The notes: generated by a model from the letters alone, not told the origin. Positions 1 through 7,257 are shown, counted from the stretch's first letter. The stretch is DNA of 14,942 bases from Thermoplasmatota archaeon (GCA_016929175.1 JAFGJI010000097.1:1-14942), one strand, 5' to 3'. Numbers and translations are program-made.

Positions 1-2214
1 ACCATCTATGTAGAGGTCGTTGGGGAGGATGCGAACGATCTGACACAGAACAGAGCGTTCATCAACATAACCTCGGATGAGACGATGAAAATACCTCTGG
101 TGATGCCGATAAATGAAACAGGTATAGCTACCGGAGTTTACCGAGGTGAATTCACGATATCAAACTCTTCGAGGATGTTCGAGAACTATACCATATCCTC
201 TGCAGAGGATTCTTCCAAGAGAGCCAACGTCATGGTATGTGAGATGGTAAGGATCGGACCGATGGACCCTGTCAGGGTAATGAATGAGGACGAGGAATAT
301 CGCGTCCAGTATTCGAACCTGGGATATGCCGATGATCCGACCTGGACCTACAGTATAAAATGCGATTGGTTGACGTTCGATAAGGATACGCTCGTACTGT
401 CCGGGACACCCGACAACGAGGATGTCGGGACCGTATCGATATCGTTCAATCTCAGAGACGATGTAGGTCATTTCGATGTCCAGGAGTTCGTACTTACCGT
501 TGTGAACGTTTTCCCGATAATAACAACGGAACCTGTAACGGAAGTGAAGGAAGGTGAACAGTATCACTGCGATTTCGATTCCACGGATGACGGAATGGGG
601 AACATAAAATGGTCGTTGATAGGGGCCAACACATGGATGTCGATAGATGAGACCTCGGGGTGGTTGACGGGGACACCAACGAACGAGGAGGTCGGAGTCC
701 ACAATCTCTCAGTGATAGTGAACGACGGCAATGGAGGTGTCAATTCGACATCGTTCCAGCTGACCGTCATAGATCTGAACATGCCTCCGAAGATACTATC
801 TGTTGATATCAAAACGGGAAAAGAAGGAGAGAGATACTACCGGGACTACGAGGCTCACGATCCGGACAATACAGAGGACTTCATCTGGGAGCTCACAACG
901 GATGCGAACTTCCTGACGATGGACACCGAGAAAGGTATAGTGGAAGGCACTCCGGGTCCGTTCGATGTTGGAGATTGGAACGTAAACGTCACCGTGAAGG
1001 ACCTTGGTGGCTTGATGGACAGTCATATATTCACTCTGAATATCGAGGACGTTGACAGCAAACCTGTCTGGATAGATATACCGACAAATATTGAACTCAA
1101 ACATGGTGAATATTACTCGTTCGACGTGAACGCATCCGACCCCGATATCAATTCGTTCACAATCTACTCGATAGAATCGAAACCTATATCAGACATACAG
1201 ATCGACCAGGAAACCGGTATTATCGAATGGACCGCATCGATACATTGGTTCTCTCAGGAACCGTACAATCTGAAAGTGACCGTCAAGGTAAGCGATGGTC
1301 TGAACTTCAACCTTCACACGTTCACCATAACTGTAATCGCAAGCGAGTCTCCTAGTTCAACGATAGTAGGTCCGGGAAATGGTGAAAGGACCTCCTCGAA
1401 AGTTATCACTTTGCAGTGGGAAGGGACCGACCCGGAAGATGATCAACTCACATACGACCTATACCTGCATGAAACGGAAGCATTCGTTGCAGGGATGAGA
1501 GAAGAGGCCCTCTATTTCCAGGAACTGTCAGCGACCAGATTGAACGTATCCGACCTTGATCCTGGAAAAACATATTACTGGAGTGTTCTCCCGAACGACG
1601 GGTGCACATGTGGGACCTGCACCAGCGGAATACATACTTTCAGGGTGAACTACTGTCCCACTTTCAAATACGTTGACGACCAGGAGGTTCCTGCCGGAAC
1701 GAACTTCAAGCTCAAGGTCTCCTGCACCGATCAGGATACTGAGGACATACAGAATTTGAGTTTCTCTCTCCTGGAAGCTCCTTCGGGTATGACCATTTCA
1801 GAGGAAACGGGAATGATCAGGTGGACACCTGAAGATGATCAGATCATGCTCCACACCGTCACGGTACAGGTTACCGATGGAATTGATATCAATTCTCTCA
1901 CCTTCGAGATAGAGGTAACTGGGGGAGAAACATCCACCTCGACGTTGTTGATTACTATAGCAATTGTTGTGGTGGTCATATTACTGTTAGCTCTTGGGAT
2001 ATTCTTCTTCCTGCGGAAGAAAAAGCAAATGGATGCTGAAGCATTAAAGAAAGGAGAGGAAGAGAGGGCTGCTCTTGAGAAAGAGAGAGAGAAAGAATAC
2101 CTCTCATACGAGCAATTATATGGAGTTCCGGCTCCTGAGAAGGAAGAGGGAGGAATGACCTCGAGAGAGCTTAAGGAATACATACATGAAAAGATCGAGG
2201 AGCTGGAGGAGTAG
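1..2214 (+). CDS. Giant surface protein with cadherin/Ig-like (He_PIG-type) repeats and C-terminal membrane anchor (5'-partial)
   Basis: The reading frame is open from base 1, so the gene begins upstream; an in-frame ATG at 85 is probably internal. Numbering from that ATG (709 residues), repeated beta-sandwich domains share the pattern 'hydrophobic-Asp-x-x-(S/K)G-x-(L/V)-x-G/W-T-P' followed by a V-x-V-x-D-G strand, near residues 95-140, 184-230, 275-322, 370-418 and 568-612. This is typical of putative Ig (He_PIG) and cadherin-like modules in adhesins. Residues 440-520 look like a fibronectin type III domain with an unusual Cys cluster (C507, C509, C512). One transmembrane helix lies at about 618-643, followed by a basic stop-transfer stretch and a Glu/Lys-rich, probably coiled-coil cytoplasmic tail to 709. 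The protein is therefore anchored with its N-terminal bulk outside the cell. The role is probably adhesion or envelope structure; no catalytic domain is visible in this part. The family-level call is firm, the exact function unknown. Confidence 0.9.
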   Translation, partial: TIYVEVVGEDANDLTQNRAFINITSDETMKIPLVMPINETGIATGVYRGEFTISNSSRMFENYTISSAEDSSKRANVMVCEMVRIGPMDPVRVMNEDEEYRVQYSNLGYADDPTWTYSIKCDWLTFDKDTLVLSGTPDNEDVGTVSISFNLRDDVGHFDVQEFVLTVVNVFPIITTEPVTEVKEGEQYHCDFDSTDDGMGNIKWSLIGANTWMSIDETSGWLTGTPTNEEVGVHNLSVIVNDGNGGVNSTSFQLTVIDLNMPPKILSVDIKTGKEGERYYRDYEAHDPDNTEDFIWELTTDANFLTMDTEKGIVEGTPGPFDVGDWNVNVTVKDLGGLMDSHIFTLNIEDVDSKPVWIDIPTNIELKHGEYYSFDVNASDPDINSFTIYSIESKPISDIQIDQETGIIEWTASIHWFSQEPYNLKVTVKVSDGLNFNLHTFTITVIASESPSSTIVGPGNGERTSSKVITLQWEGTDPEDDQLTYDLYLHETEAFVAGMREEALYFQELSATRLNVSDLDPGKTYYWSVLPNDGCTCGTCTSGIHTFRVNYCPTFKYVDDQEVPAGTNFKLKVSCTDQDTEDIQNLSFSLLEAPSGMTISEETGMIRWTPEDDQIMLHTVTVQVTDGIDINSLTFEIEVTGGETSTSTLLITIAIVVVVILLLALGIFFFLRKKKQMDAEALKKGEEERAALEKEREKEYLSYEQLYGVPAPEKEEGGMTSRELKEYIHEKIEELEE

Positions 2215-2229
2215 GATACATAGCAACGA

Positions 2230-2238
2230 TATTTTTCA
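2230..2238 (+). terminator. Possible T-run terminator after the surface protein gene
   Basis: A run of five T (2232-2236) lies 17 bases after the stop of the surface protein gene and before the promoter of the next operon. Archaeal RNA polymerase often terminates at short T-runs without a hairpin. No hairpin is evident, so this is weak evidence based on position and composition only. Confidence 0.3.
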
Positions 2239-2247
2239 GACAATAAA

Positions 2248-2257
2248 TTCTATATAG
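2248..2257 (+). promoter_or_regulatory. TATA box of the AbiE-like operon
   Basis: The sequence TTCTATATAG is a good archaeal TATA-like element. Its centre (about 2253) lies about 24 bases upstream of the GTG at 2276. Archaeal transcription usually starts 22-27 bases from the box centre, so the mRNA would begin at or next to that GTG and be leaderless. This supports the GTG as the operon's first start codon. Confidence 0.5.
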
Positions 2258-2260
2258 TAA

Positions 2261-2302
2261 AATGTTCATCGTATAGTGAACATTCAAAAATATAGTGAAC
2301 AT
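2261..2302 (+). promoter_or_regulatory. Operator-like repeat cluster over the start of the AbiE-like operon
   Basis: Two exact 12-base direct repeats, TATAGTGAACAT, lie at 2272-2283 and 2291-2302, 19 bases apart start to start. The first also forms an 8-base perfect inverted repeat with AATGTTCA at 2261-2268 (partner TGAACATT at 2277-2284, spacer 8 bases). The cluster covers the region just downstream of the TATA box, the predicted transcription start and the first codons. This is where a repressor would block initiation. Autorepression by the winged-helix protein of the operon is the natural inference, as known for AbiEi antitoxins, which bind repeats in their own promoter. Confidence 0.55.
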
Positions 2303-3016
2303 ATATTGCCTGGTGATCCTTTGAAAAAGATCCAGCCGAAGACGTTCATCGTCATGAACCAGGTCCTGGAAAAAAAGGTATTCTCCCAGAGAATGATCTG
2401 GAGGTCCTGCAACAACATCACCGATGTATCGATCGGACAGGTCAACAAGGTCTTCAATGAGCTTATAAAAAACAATTTCGTGAAAGAACTCTCAAAGCTC
2501 GAGATGAGATACGGAATAAAGCGTTATATCGATGTTGATCTGAGCGAGGAAAAAAGATATCCGAAATACTATCTGCAGGACCCCATCGGTCTTTTAAAAT
2601 ATATCTCGCTTTTCAGATCCATGAACGATCTTAGGGTTTTCGAATCGAGCGTTCATGCTAAAAAGGACCAGGTTATCGAAGAACTGGGAAAACAGGGTGT
2701 GATATTCTCGCTGGGCACGGCCATGGAAAAGACCTCATCGTATTACAGGTCAGACGAGATCACTTTCTACTCGAATGCCCCTGACATCATAATTAGCAAT
2801 ATGAGAAATGCGATCCATGGAGATACCAAATTAGTATGCTTTAAAATGGACTTCCTTGACAACATACACGATGTTTGTTCCGATGGATTTTTCCGAAAGG
2901 ACGATGACGGTGTCATTTATACAGGAGAGGTCCAGACAGTGATCGATATGTTCTGTGATGGAAAGAGTATGTACACAAAGCCATTGTTGGAAAGGATCTG
3001 GGGAGTGAGTATTTGA
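2276..3016 (+). CDS. Winged-helix AbiEi-like antitoxin/transcriptional regulator
   Basis: This 246-residue protein probably represses its own operon and opposes the nucleotidyltransferase encoded next to it. Residues about 22-90 have the pattern of a winged helix-turn-helix: a helix ending in MNQVLEKKVFS, a recognition-helix candidate SIGQVNKVFNELIKNNFV, then a beta wing. Residues about 100-246 form an alpha/beta domain ending in TGEVQTVIDMFCDGK (216-230), resembling the C-terminal 'Q-x-x-x-D-L' segment of AbiEi-type proteins. There is no signal peptide or membrane helix. The start is a GTG placed for a leaderless transcript; TTG codons at 2306 and 2321 and the first ATG (2354, residue 27) are alternatives, the TTG at 2321 having a GGTGAT just upstream. 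The stop overlaps the next gene by 4 bases. A G+C content lower than that of the right half of the window hints at acquisition. The wHTH call is fairly firm; AbiEi membership rests on architecture and context. Confidence 0.7.
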   Translation: MNIQKYSEHILPGDPLKKIQPKTFIVMNQVLEKKVFSQRMIWRSCNNITDVSIGQVNKVFNELIKNNFVKELSKLEMRYGIKRYIDVDLSEEKRYPKYYLQDPIGLLKYISLFRSMNDLRVFESSVHAKKDQVIEELGKQGVIFSLGTAMEKTSSYYRSDEITFYSNAPDIIISNMRNAIHGDTKLVCFKMDFLDNIHDVCSDGFFRKDDDGVIYTGEVQTVIDMFCDGKSMYTKPLLERIWGVSI

Positions 3017-3762
3017 TCTGGGCGAGGTATGATGAAAAATGGACAAGATTGTCCTTCGATGAAATGATCAATTTCAGCAGATGGATGAACGATCTTATAG
3101 GTTATTTTCCTACCATTGTGGGTGGTTGGGCTGTTTTCATGTACAATCAAAGAGGCTTCGGGTCAAGGGATATCGATGTTGTAATTCCTACAAGAGAAAT
3201 GAAGGGAAGGGTCATTGATCGGTATCTGATGAACAATGGGTATCAGGTCAGGAAAAAGGCATTTGGTGAAATGGAATGGATCAAGGAACTCGAGCCCGGG
3301 AATCCATCCTCAGAAACTTACCTCGATGTCTGCACTTTGGAGGACCGCAATATTGTGCACGGAACTGATATTGAGATACCATGGAAGATCGCGCATGATC
3401 ATCAGGTCATGAAGGAATTGGATGGAACGATGATCTACGTACCTTCACCCGAAGCATTGCTGATCCTGAAGGTCAAGGCAGCCTGGGACAGGAATCATGA
3501 CATCCAAATAGGTGGAGGAACACCATTTCTGCAGGACAAGGTCAGAAAGGACAGGTTCGATATCGTCTCGATATTGAAGAGCTGTTCCCTAGAAAAAGAA
3601 TTGACAGCAAGGATGGTCAATGCTCATCATTTCGAAGTATACTTCAAGGATGCAGTTGCCAGGGCCATTTCCGATCGGGAATCTATAGTTGCTCATGGTC
3701 TGTCTGATGATGATCTTTTCTCACTTGAAAAAAAGGTATCCTCGTTGCTTCTAGCTCTGTGA
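3013..3762 (+). CDS. AbiEii-like nucleotidyltransferase (putative type IV toxin)
   Basis: This 249-residue protein has the DNA polymerase beta-type nucleotidyltransferase fold signature: GGWA at 37-40 followed by GSRDID (50-55), giving the metal-binding pair D53/D55. D105 in YLDVCTL is a plausible third acidic residue. A downstream helix segment with PEALLILKVKA (146-156) and KDRFDI (179-184) matches the Lys/Asp motifs of AbiEii/MNT-type enzymes. Such enzymes transfer nucleotides to RNA or protein; AbiEii homologues act on tRNA and inhibit growth. It starts at TTG 3013, overlapping the upstream stop (TTGA). A GGGAGTGAG ribosome-binding site at 3001-3009 supports that start, which implies translational coupling to the antitoxin candidate. 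The first in-frame ATG is at 3064, still before the GGWA motif. The nucleotidyltransferase fold is clear; toxin activity is inferred from the pairing. Confidence 0.78.
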   Translation: MIWARYDEKWTRLSFDEMINFSRWMNDLIGYFPTIVGGWAVFMYNQRGFGSRDIDVVIPTREMKGRVIDRYLMNNGYQVRKKAFGEMEWIKELEPGNPSSETYLDVCTLEDRNIVHGTDIEIPWKIAHDHQVMKELDGTMIYVPSPEALLILKVKAAWDRNHDIQIGGGTPFLQDKVRKDRFDIVSILKSCSLEKELTARMVNAHHFEVYFKDAVARAISDRESIVAHGLSDDDLFSLEKKVSSLLLAL

Positions 3763-3947
3763 TCCATAAAATTACACCATTTCATTGAAAACAGTTTGGT
3801 GTGTATTGAGAGCAGGACTCGACCTTGAATGTCAAAGAACCGTTCCAATCTGTATTTATGTCCTCCAAACGGATGTTCCGATAGCGGCGGATGATGGAGC
3901 AGAACTTCATCTCATACTAAGCAAAGCATTAAATCTCCGCTAGCTAG
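3763..3947. other. Intergenic region with no gene seen
   Basis: These 185 bases separate the AbiE-like operon from the tandem membrane-protein genes. No convincing reading frame, tRNA or structured RNA was found. A weak 6-base inverted repeat (ACACCA 3774-3779, TGGTGT 3797-3802) follows the operon but has no T-run. The promoter of the next operon must lie here, but only weak TATA-like candidates are visible, such as ATTAAAT at 3928-3934, which is rather close to the ATG at 3948. Confidence 0.5.
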
Positions 3948-4589
3948 ATGATAACACAGGATGTGGTCGGAGTGACGGAAAGAAAGTTCAATGTCAGATT
4001 GACGGTACTCATCGTGATCATCTCCGCACTGGCTATGATCAGCTTGATCTTCGGTGGCATTCTCATCTACGAGAACCTGATCTACGAAGAGCCGAAGGAA
4101 AAAGCATTGCTCCAGGTGGAAGAGGTGTATTTCGACTACGAGGGATACTCCTTGGGTGAATACCATATAACGGTCAACGCTTTCATTTCCAACGTGGGGG
4201 ACGAGGACTGCGACATGAGGATAAGGGCCTTCGCGGTGGATGAGAGGTCGAACCTGGCCATGGACGATGCCGAGACGGTCTCCGAGGTCGTCAGTGCGGA
4301 CACCACGGTGGAGACCTCCTTCGAGATGTCAGTTCTATACAACGGGACCTTCACCGTTGAGCTGATGATCTTCAAGGACGACCTGATAACCGTGAAAGGA
4401 TACGGGAAGGTCAGCCTCTCCGACCGCAAGATCGGAGGAAAGGACTACCTGGATACGGTGACCGATGAGCCATCGGAAGACAAGGAGGGAGGAGACCTCC
4501 CGTTCCCCGCCATCGGTGCGGTCATAACATGCATCCTGCTGGCCGCGCTTGCATCTGCCGTATTCAAGAAGAGGAGGTGCAGCAGATGA
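3948..4589 (+). CDS. Two-helix membrane protein, paralog 1 of a tandem pair
   Basis: This 213-residue protein has an N-terminal transmembrane helix (about 17-41), a roughly 105-residue beta-rich domain (about 53-160), a short acidic linker and a second helix (about 186-206) ending in the basic tail KKRRCSR. By the positive-inside rule both ends are cytoplasmic and the domain is external. The domain aligns along its whole length with the next gene product: V-E-x-V, AFISNVG, IRAFAV, SNLAMDD, ELMIFKDD and a closing G-x-G-x-(V/I)-x-L. The family is not recognised; the beta-strand pattern recalls small exported CARDB-like or Ig-like domains. The ATG at 3948 directly follows an in-frame TAG (3945-3947) and has no clear ribosome-binding site, so it may be leaderless; GTG at 3972 is another possible start. 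The stop overlaps the next ATG (ATGA), so the two genes are co-translated. Confidence 0.8.
   Translation: MITQDVVGVTERKFNVRLTVLIVIISALAMISLIFGGILIYENLIYEEPKEKALLQVEEVYFDYEGYSLGEYHITVNAFISNVGDEDCDMRIRAFAVDERSNLAMDDAETVSEVVSADTTVETSFEMSVLYNGTFTVELMIFKDDLITVKGYGKVSLSDRKIGGKDYLDTVTDEPSEDKEGGDLPFPAIGAVITCILLAALASAVFKKRRCSR
4571..4579 (+). promoter_or_regulatory. Ribosome-binding site setting the start of paralog 2
   Basis: GAGGAGGTG lies 6 bases before the ATG at 4586 and matches the archaeal Shine-Dalgarno consensus closely. It fixes the start of the second paralog at 4586, ruling out the in-frame ATG at 4529, which lies deep inside the first paralog gene. Confidence 0.7.
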
Positions 4590-5413
4590 GGTTCAGCAAC
4601 AGGGACATCATCCTTTCCTTGGCAGCGGTCCTTCTACTGGTCGTCACCGTAGTGCTTGGATATTTTGTTTTCAAAGAGGAAGACAAAAAGGAATCAGACC
4701 TGAGGGTGGAAGATGTCCAGTTCATCATGAGAGGGGCGGACTCCGAGAGGTCGAGGATAGAGATCGCCGTATTCATCTCCAATATCGGGAACGAGGATGT
4801 GAGCAAGATCAAGATAAGGGCGTTCACGGTCGAGACCGGCAGCAATCTTGCCATGGACGATTCCAGCACGACCCTTACCGATGTCAAGCACCAGACGACG
4901 GTCGAGGGCAAGCTCATGGTGGAGATACCCAACGACGACTCCTATCGCATGGAGCTGTTGATCTTCAAGGATGACAGGCTGGTGATCCGGGGACATGGGA
5001 CCATCAACCTCGAGGATGTGGGCGCCCCGGACGATTACAGGAACTACCCCTCCGACGATGATGACGTAGATGACGAAGGTATAGCACCATCTGGAGCTGC
5101 CTTCAGCCTCCTTGGGGTCGCCTGCGTGTTCTTCCTGATCGTGTGCGTCATCGTCGGAGTGATCATATACGTCTCCGTGAAGTCAGGAAAGGAAAGGAAC
5201 AAGGGCAAGGTATTGCTCAGTGAAGGACCGCTCCCGCCTCCGATGATGAGAAATTGGACCGAACCCCGACGGGAGGAGATCGAGAATGGGCCCGGGGGCG
5301 AGCGGAGTCACGAGAATGGACCGAAAGGAAAAGCAGCACCTGGACTGCGGATACCAGATGTCCCTCCCCCGGTAGGTGAGGATGAAAACACTCCCGCAGA
5401 ACGGTCCGGTTAG
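4586..5413 (+). CDS. Two-helix membrane protein, paralog 2 with long Pro/Glu-rich cytoplasmic tail
   Basis: This 275-residue protein starts at ATG 4586, overlapping the upstream stop as ATGA and preceded by a strong ribosome-binding site. Helix 1 is at about 8-29, an external beta domain homologous to the upstream product at about 38-142, an acidic linker (DDDDVDDE near 157-164), and helix 2 at about 172-198. Shared blocks with paralog 1 are FISNIGNED, IRAFTV, SNLAMDD and ELLIFKDD. Unlike paralog 1 it ends in a tail of about 77 residues, low-complexity and rich in Pro, Gly, Glu and Arg (PLPPP, VPPPVGED), which could recruit a partner inside the cell. The gene pair looks like a tandem duplication followed by divergence of the C-terminus. 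Function is unknown. The gene ends 12 bases from the stop of the convergent kinase gene. Confidence 0.82.
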   Translation: MRFSNRDIILSLAAVLLLVVTVVLGYFVFKEEDKKESDLRVEDVQFIMRGADSERSRIEIAVFISNIGNEDVSKIKIRAFTVETGSNLAMDDSSTTLTDVKHQTTVEGKLMVEIPNDDSYRMELLIFKDDRLVIRGHGTINLEDVGAPDDYRNYPSDDDDVDDEGIAPSGAAFSLLGVACVFFLIVCVIVGVIIYVSVKSGKERNKGKVLLSEGPLPPPMMRNWTEPRREEIENGPGGERSHENGPKGKAAPGLRIPDVPPPVGEDENTPAERSG

Positions 5414-5425
5414 CCGATACGGTGC

Positions 5426-7132
5426 TCAGGAAGGTAAAAAGACCATTATGGTGGTCCCGCCCTTCCTGCCACCGGGGACCTGGTCCTCGAACCAGAGCCT
5501 GCCGTTGTATCTCTCCGTTATCGCCTTGACGACGTTGAGCGACAGGCTGACCACATGAGGTTCTCCATCCTCGGTGAGGCTCCGGGTCATGACATGCCCG
5601 CGGTTTGCCACCGAGATATCGAAGGCCTCGTTGAAAAAGGATAGAAGGTATCCCTTCTTCTCGTCGAATTCCCATTTCCGGAGATCGACCTTCAAGACCA
5701 CTTTCTCATCCTTCGTGCCTTCGATCTCGAACTGGAAGATGTTCTTAACGAGTTCGTCGAATAGATCGTCGCATGTTATTCTCACCGGGGAAAGTCCCGG
5801 ATCGTGCTCCAGTATCAGGGTCCTGTCCGGATACTGCCTTTTGATGACATCGAAGTTGGTGACTATGCCCTTCGATACATCGGTCCTTTTCAGAACGGGC
5901 GCTTCCTTCTGGACCCTGGCAAGCACCTTGACCTTGTGCACCATGTTGGAGGAGCGCCTGATCTCGTTCCTGACAATATTTATGAACCTCTGGGTGGCAT
6001 TGGACCTGTTGACCCCGGATTCCATCATCTCGAGGAAACCCAGAACGGAGGTGTTGATGTTGGAGATATCATGGGAAAGCAGGTCCATGTAGAATTCGGT
6101 CTCCGATTTTGATCGCCTGACCCTATCCTCCATGATCGACCTCCCGGTCACGTCCCTCCTGATCCCTCTGACTCCTTTGAAGAGGGAGTCCTTGTCCACC
6201 CTGACCATGGAAACCTCGAAGACCCTCTCTCTCTCCCCCGACCATTTCCTCTCTATGGCCTTCACCTCTCCCTTGGCGATCACTTCGTCGAGCATCCTGC
6301 GGATCTGCCTCTCATCGAACCCTGACCTGATATCAGCACCGAGCCATATCCCTTTGTCGCACTGGTCGGAAAAACTCCTGTTCATCAGTGTGAAATATGC
6401 TCCATCCAGGAACTCCTGGACCGCAGTCTCGGTATCGGACGCGACATTGATGGGGACCTTGAGCTCGGCCTCGAATATCCCCTCATCCAATCTTTCGAGT
6501 ATGTCCATGGTCTTCTCTCTTTCCATATCGATCCTCTGGTTCAGCAGCGAGTTCACGACGGCCGGAGATATGTGTTCTCCTATGTGATCCAGCAGTTTCA
6601 GGTCCTTTTCGGTGAAGTAGTTGGGGATGTCGCTTACAAGCGCTATGATGCCGATGAGCTCCCTTCCCGAGACGACCGGGGTCACGACCGCGCTCCTGTA
6701 TTTCAGCATCTCCACGACGCCCTTTGTTGATCTTTCGTCCATCGCCGAGTCCTTGATTATCATCCCCTCGCCGGTCTCGGCAACCCTGCCCGTCACGTTC
6801 TGTCCAAGATGTATCTTCTGGTAATTGACCGCATAGTTCCTGTCCAGGCCGAAGGTGGCCTTGAGCTCGATCTCGTTGGTGGCCCTGTCCATGAAATATA
6901 TGGCACCTCCGGGCGCCCCGAATCCCTGGCATAGTATGGAAAGTATGTTCGGAAGCAGCTCCGTCGGTCTCGAGTACGAGGAAACGACCCTCCCGATCTC
7001 GGTCCTGATATTCAGCTCACGCCTCAATATGACAAGCTCTCCTTCGGCAGGACCATGGGTATCGGGAGGCGGTCCTTGCTCATGCTGGGACTCCTCATCG
7101 GGAATATGGTTCCGGGTCAATATCGAAATCAA
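5426..7132 (-). CDS. GAF-PAS sensor histidine-kinase homologue with degenerate ATPase domain
   Basis: This 568-residue protein has no membrane helix and is probably a cytoplasmic sensor. Residues about 45-200 are a GAF domain (GGAIYFMDR, HLGQNVTGRVAETGEG, LIGIIALVSD). Residues about 205-335 resemble a PAS domain ending in GIRRDVTGR. An H-box is visible at 350-357 (DLLSHDIS), with H354 as the predicted phosphorylated histidine. The C-terminal HATPase-like region keeps an N-box-like ELVKNIFQF (460-468) and the closing pattern RYNGRLWFEDQVPGG. The usual D-x-G-x-G and G-x-G-L-G-L boxes are replaced by SVANRGHVM and HVVSLSLNVVKA (507-537). It may be a pseudokinase, or a phosphatase or binding protein. 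The start is uncertain: TTG 7132 gives the longest form, TTG 7120 fits a leaderless transcript from the TATA-like box at 7143-7151, and TTG 7027 has a GAAGGAG site upstream. No response regulator is adjacent. Confidence 0.85.
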   Translation of the reverse strand: MISILTRNHIPDEESQHEQGPPPDTHGPAEGELVILRRELNIRTEIGRVVSSYSRPTELLPNILSILCQGFGAPGGAIYFMDRATNEIELKATFGLDRNYAVNYQKIHLGQNVTGRVAETGEGMIIKDSAMDERSTKGVVEMLKYRSAVVTPVVSGRELIGIIALVSDIPNYFTEKDLKLLDHIGEHISPAVVNSLLNQRIDMEREKTMDILERLDEGIFEAELKVPINVASDTETAVQEFLDGAYFTLMNRSFSDQCDKGIWLGADIRSGFDERQIRRMLDEVIAKGEVKAIERKWSGERERVFEVSMVRVDKDSLFKGVRGIRRDVTGRSIMEDRVRRSKSETEFYMDLLSHDISNINTSVLGFLEMMESGVNRSNATQRFINIVRNEIRRSSNMVHKVKVLARVQKEAPVLKRTDVSKGIVTNFDVIKRQYPDRTLILEHDPGLSPVRITCDDLFDELVKNIFQFEIEGTKDEKVVLKVDLRKWEFDEKKGYLLSFFNEAFDISVANRGHVMTRSLTEDGEPHVVSLSLNVVKAITERYNGRLWFEDQVPGGRKGGTTIMVFLPS

Positions 7133-7142
7133 CTGTTTCTAA

Positions 7143-7151
7143 ATACTTAAA
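7143..7151 (-). promoter_or_regulatory. TATA-like box of the kinase gene
   Basis: On the minus strand this reads TTTAAGTAT, a TATA-like element. Its centre lies about 27 bases before the TTG at 7120 and 15 bases before the TTG at 7132. The spacing favours a leaderless mRNA using TTG 7120. It sits in the 159-base divergent region shared with the peptidase gene. Confidence 0.4.
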
Positions 7152-7257
7152 GATAATCCGGCAAATATCGATGGGAACAAATGCGATACCGCTGACCTGG
7201 TGATCGATGGAACTCCCATTCCAGGATAGCAGTGGTTCTCCATCATGTAATGACCGC

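Noticed and set aside
3774..3802. Weak inverted repeat (ACACCA / TGGTGT) after the AbiE-like operon
   Set aside because: Six-base stem with a 17-base loop and no T-run; too weak to call a terminator.
3811..3830. T-loop-like fragment (minus strand GGTCGAGTCC) suggesting a tRNA remnant or attachment site
   Set aside because: Flanking bases do not pair into a T-arm and no cloverleaf or acceptor stem can be built.
4529..4585. Upstream ATG extending paralog 2 by 19 residues
   Set aside because: The extension overlaps the first paralog gene and lacks a ribosome-binding site, while ATG 4586 has GAGGAGGTG upstream and an ATGA junction.
4549..4974. 141-codon open frame in a second plus-strand frame across paralog 2
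   Set aside because: It is rich in Arg, Gly, His and Asp without domain pattern, while the overlapping frame encodes the paralogous beta domain.
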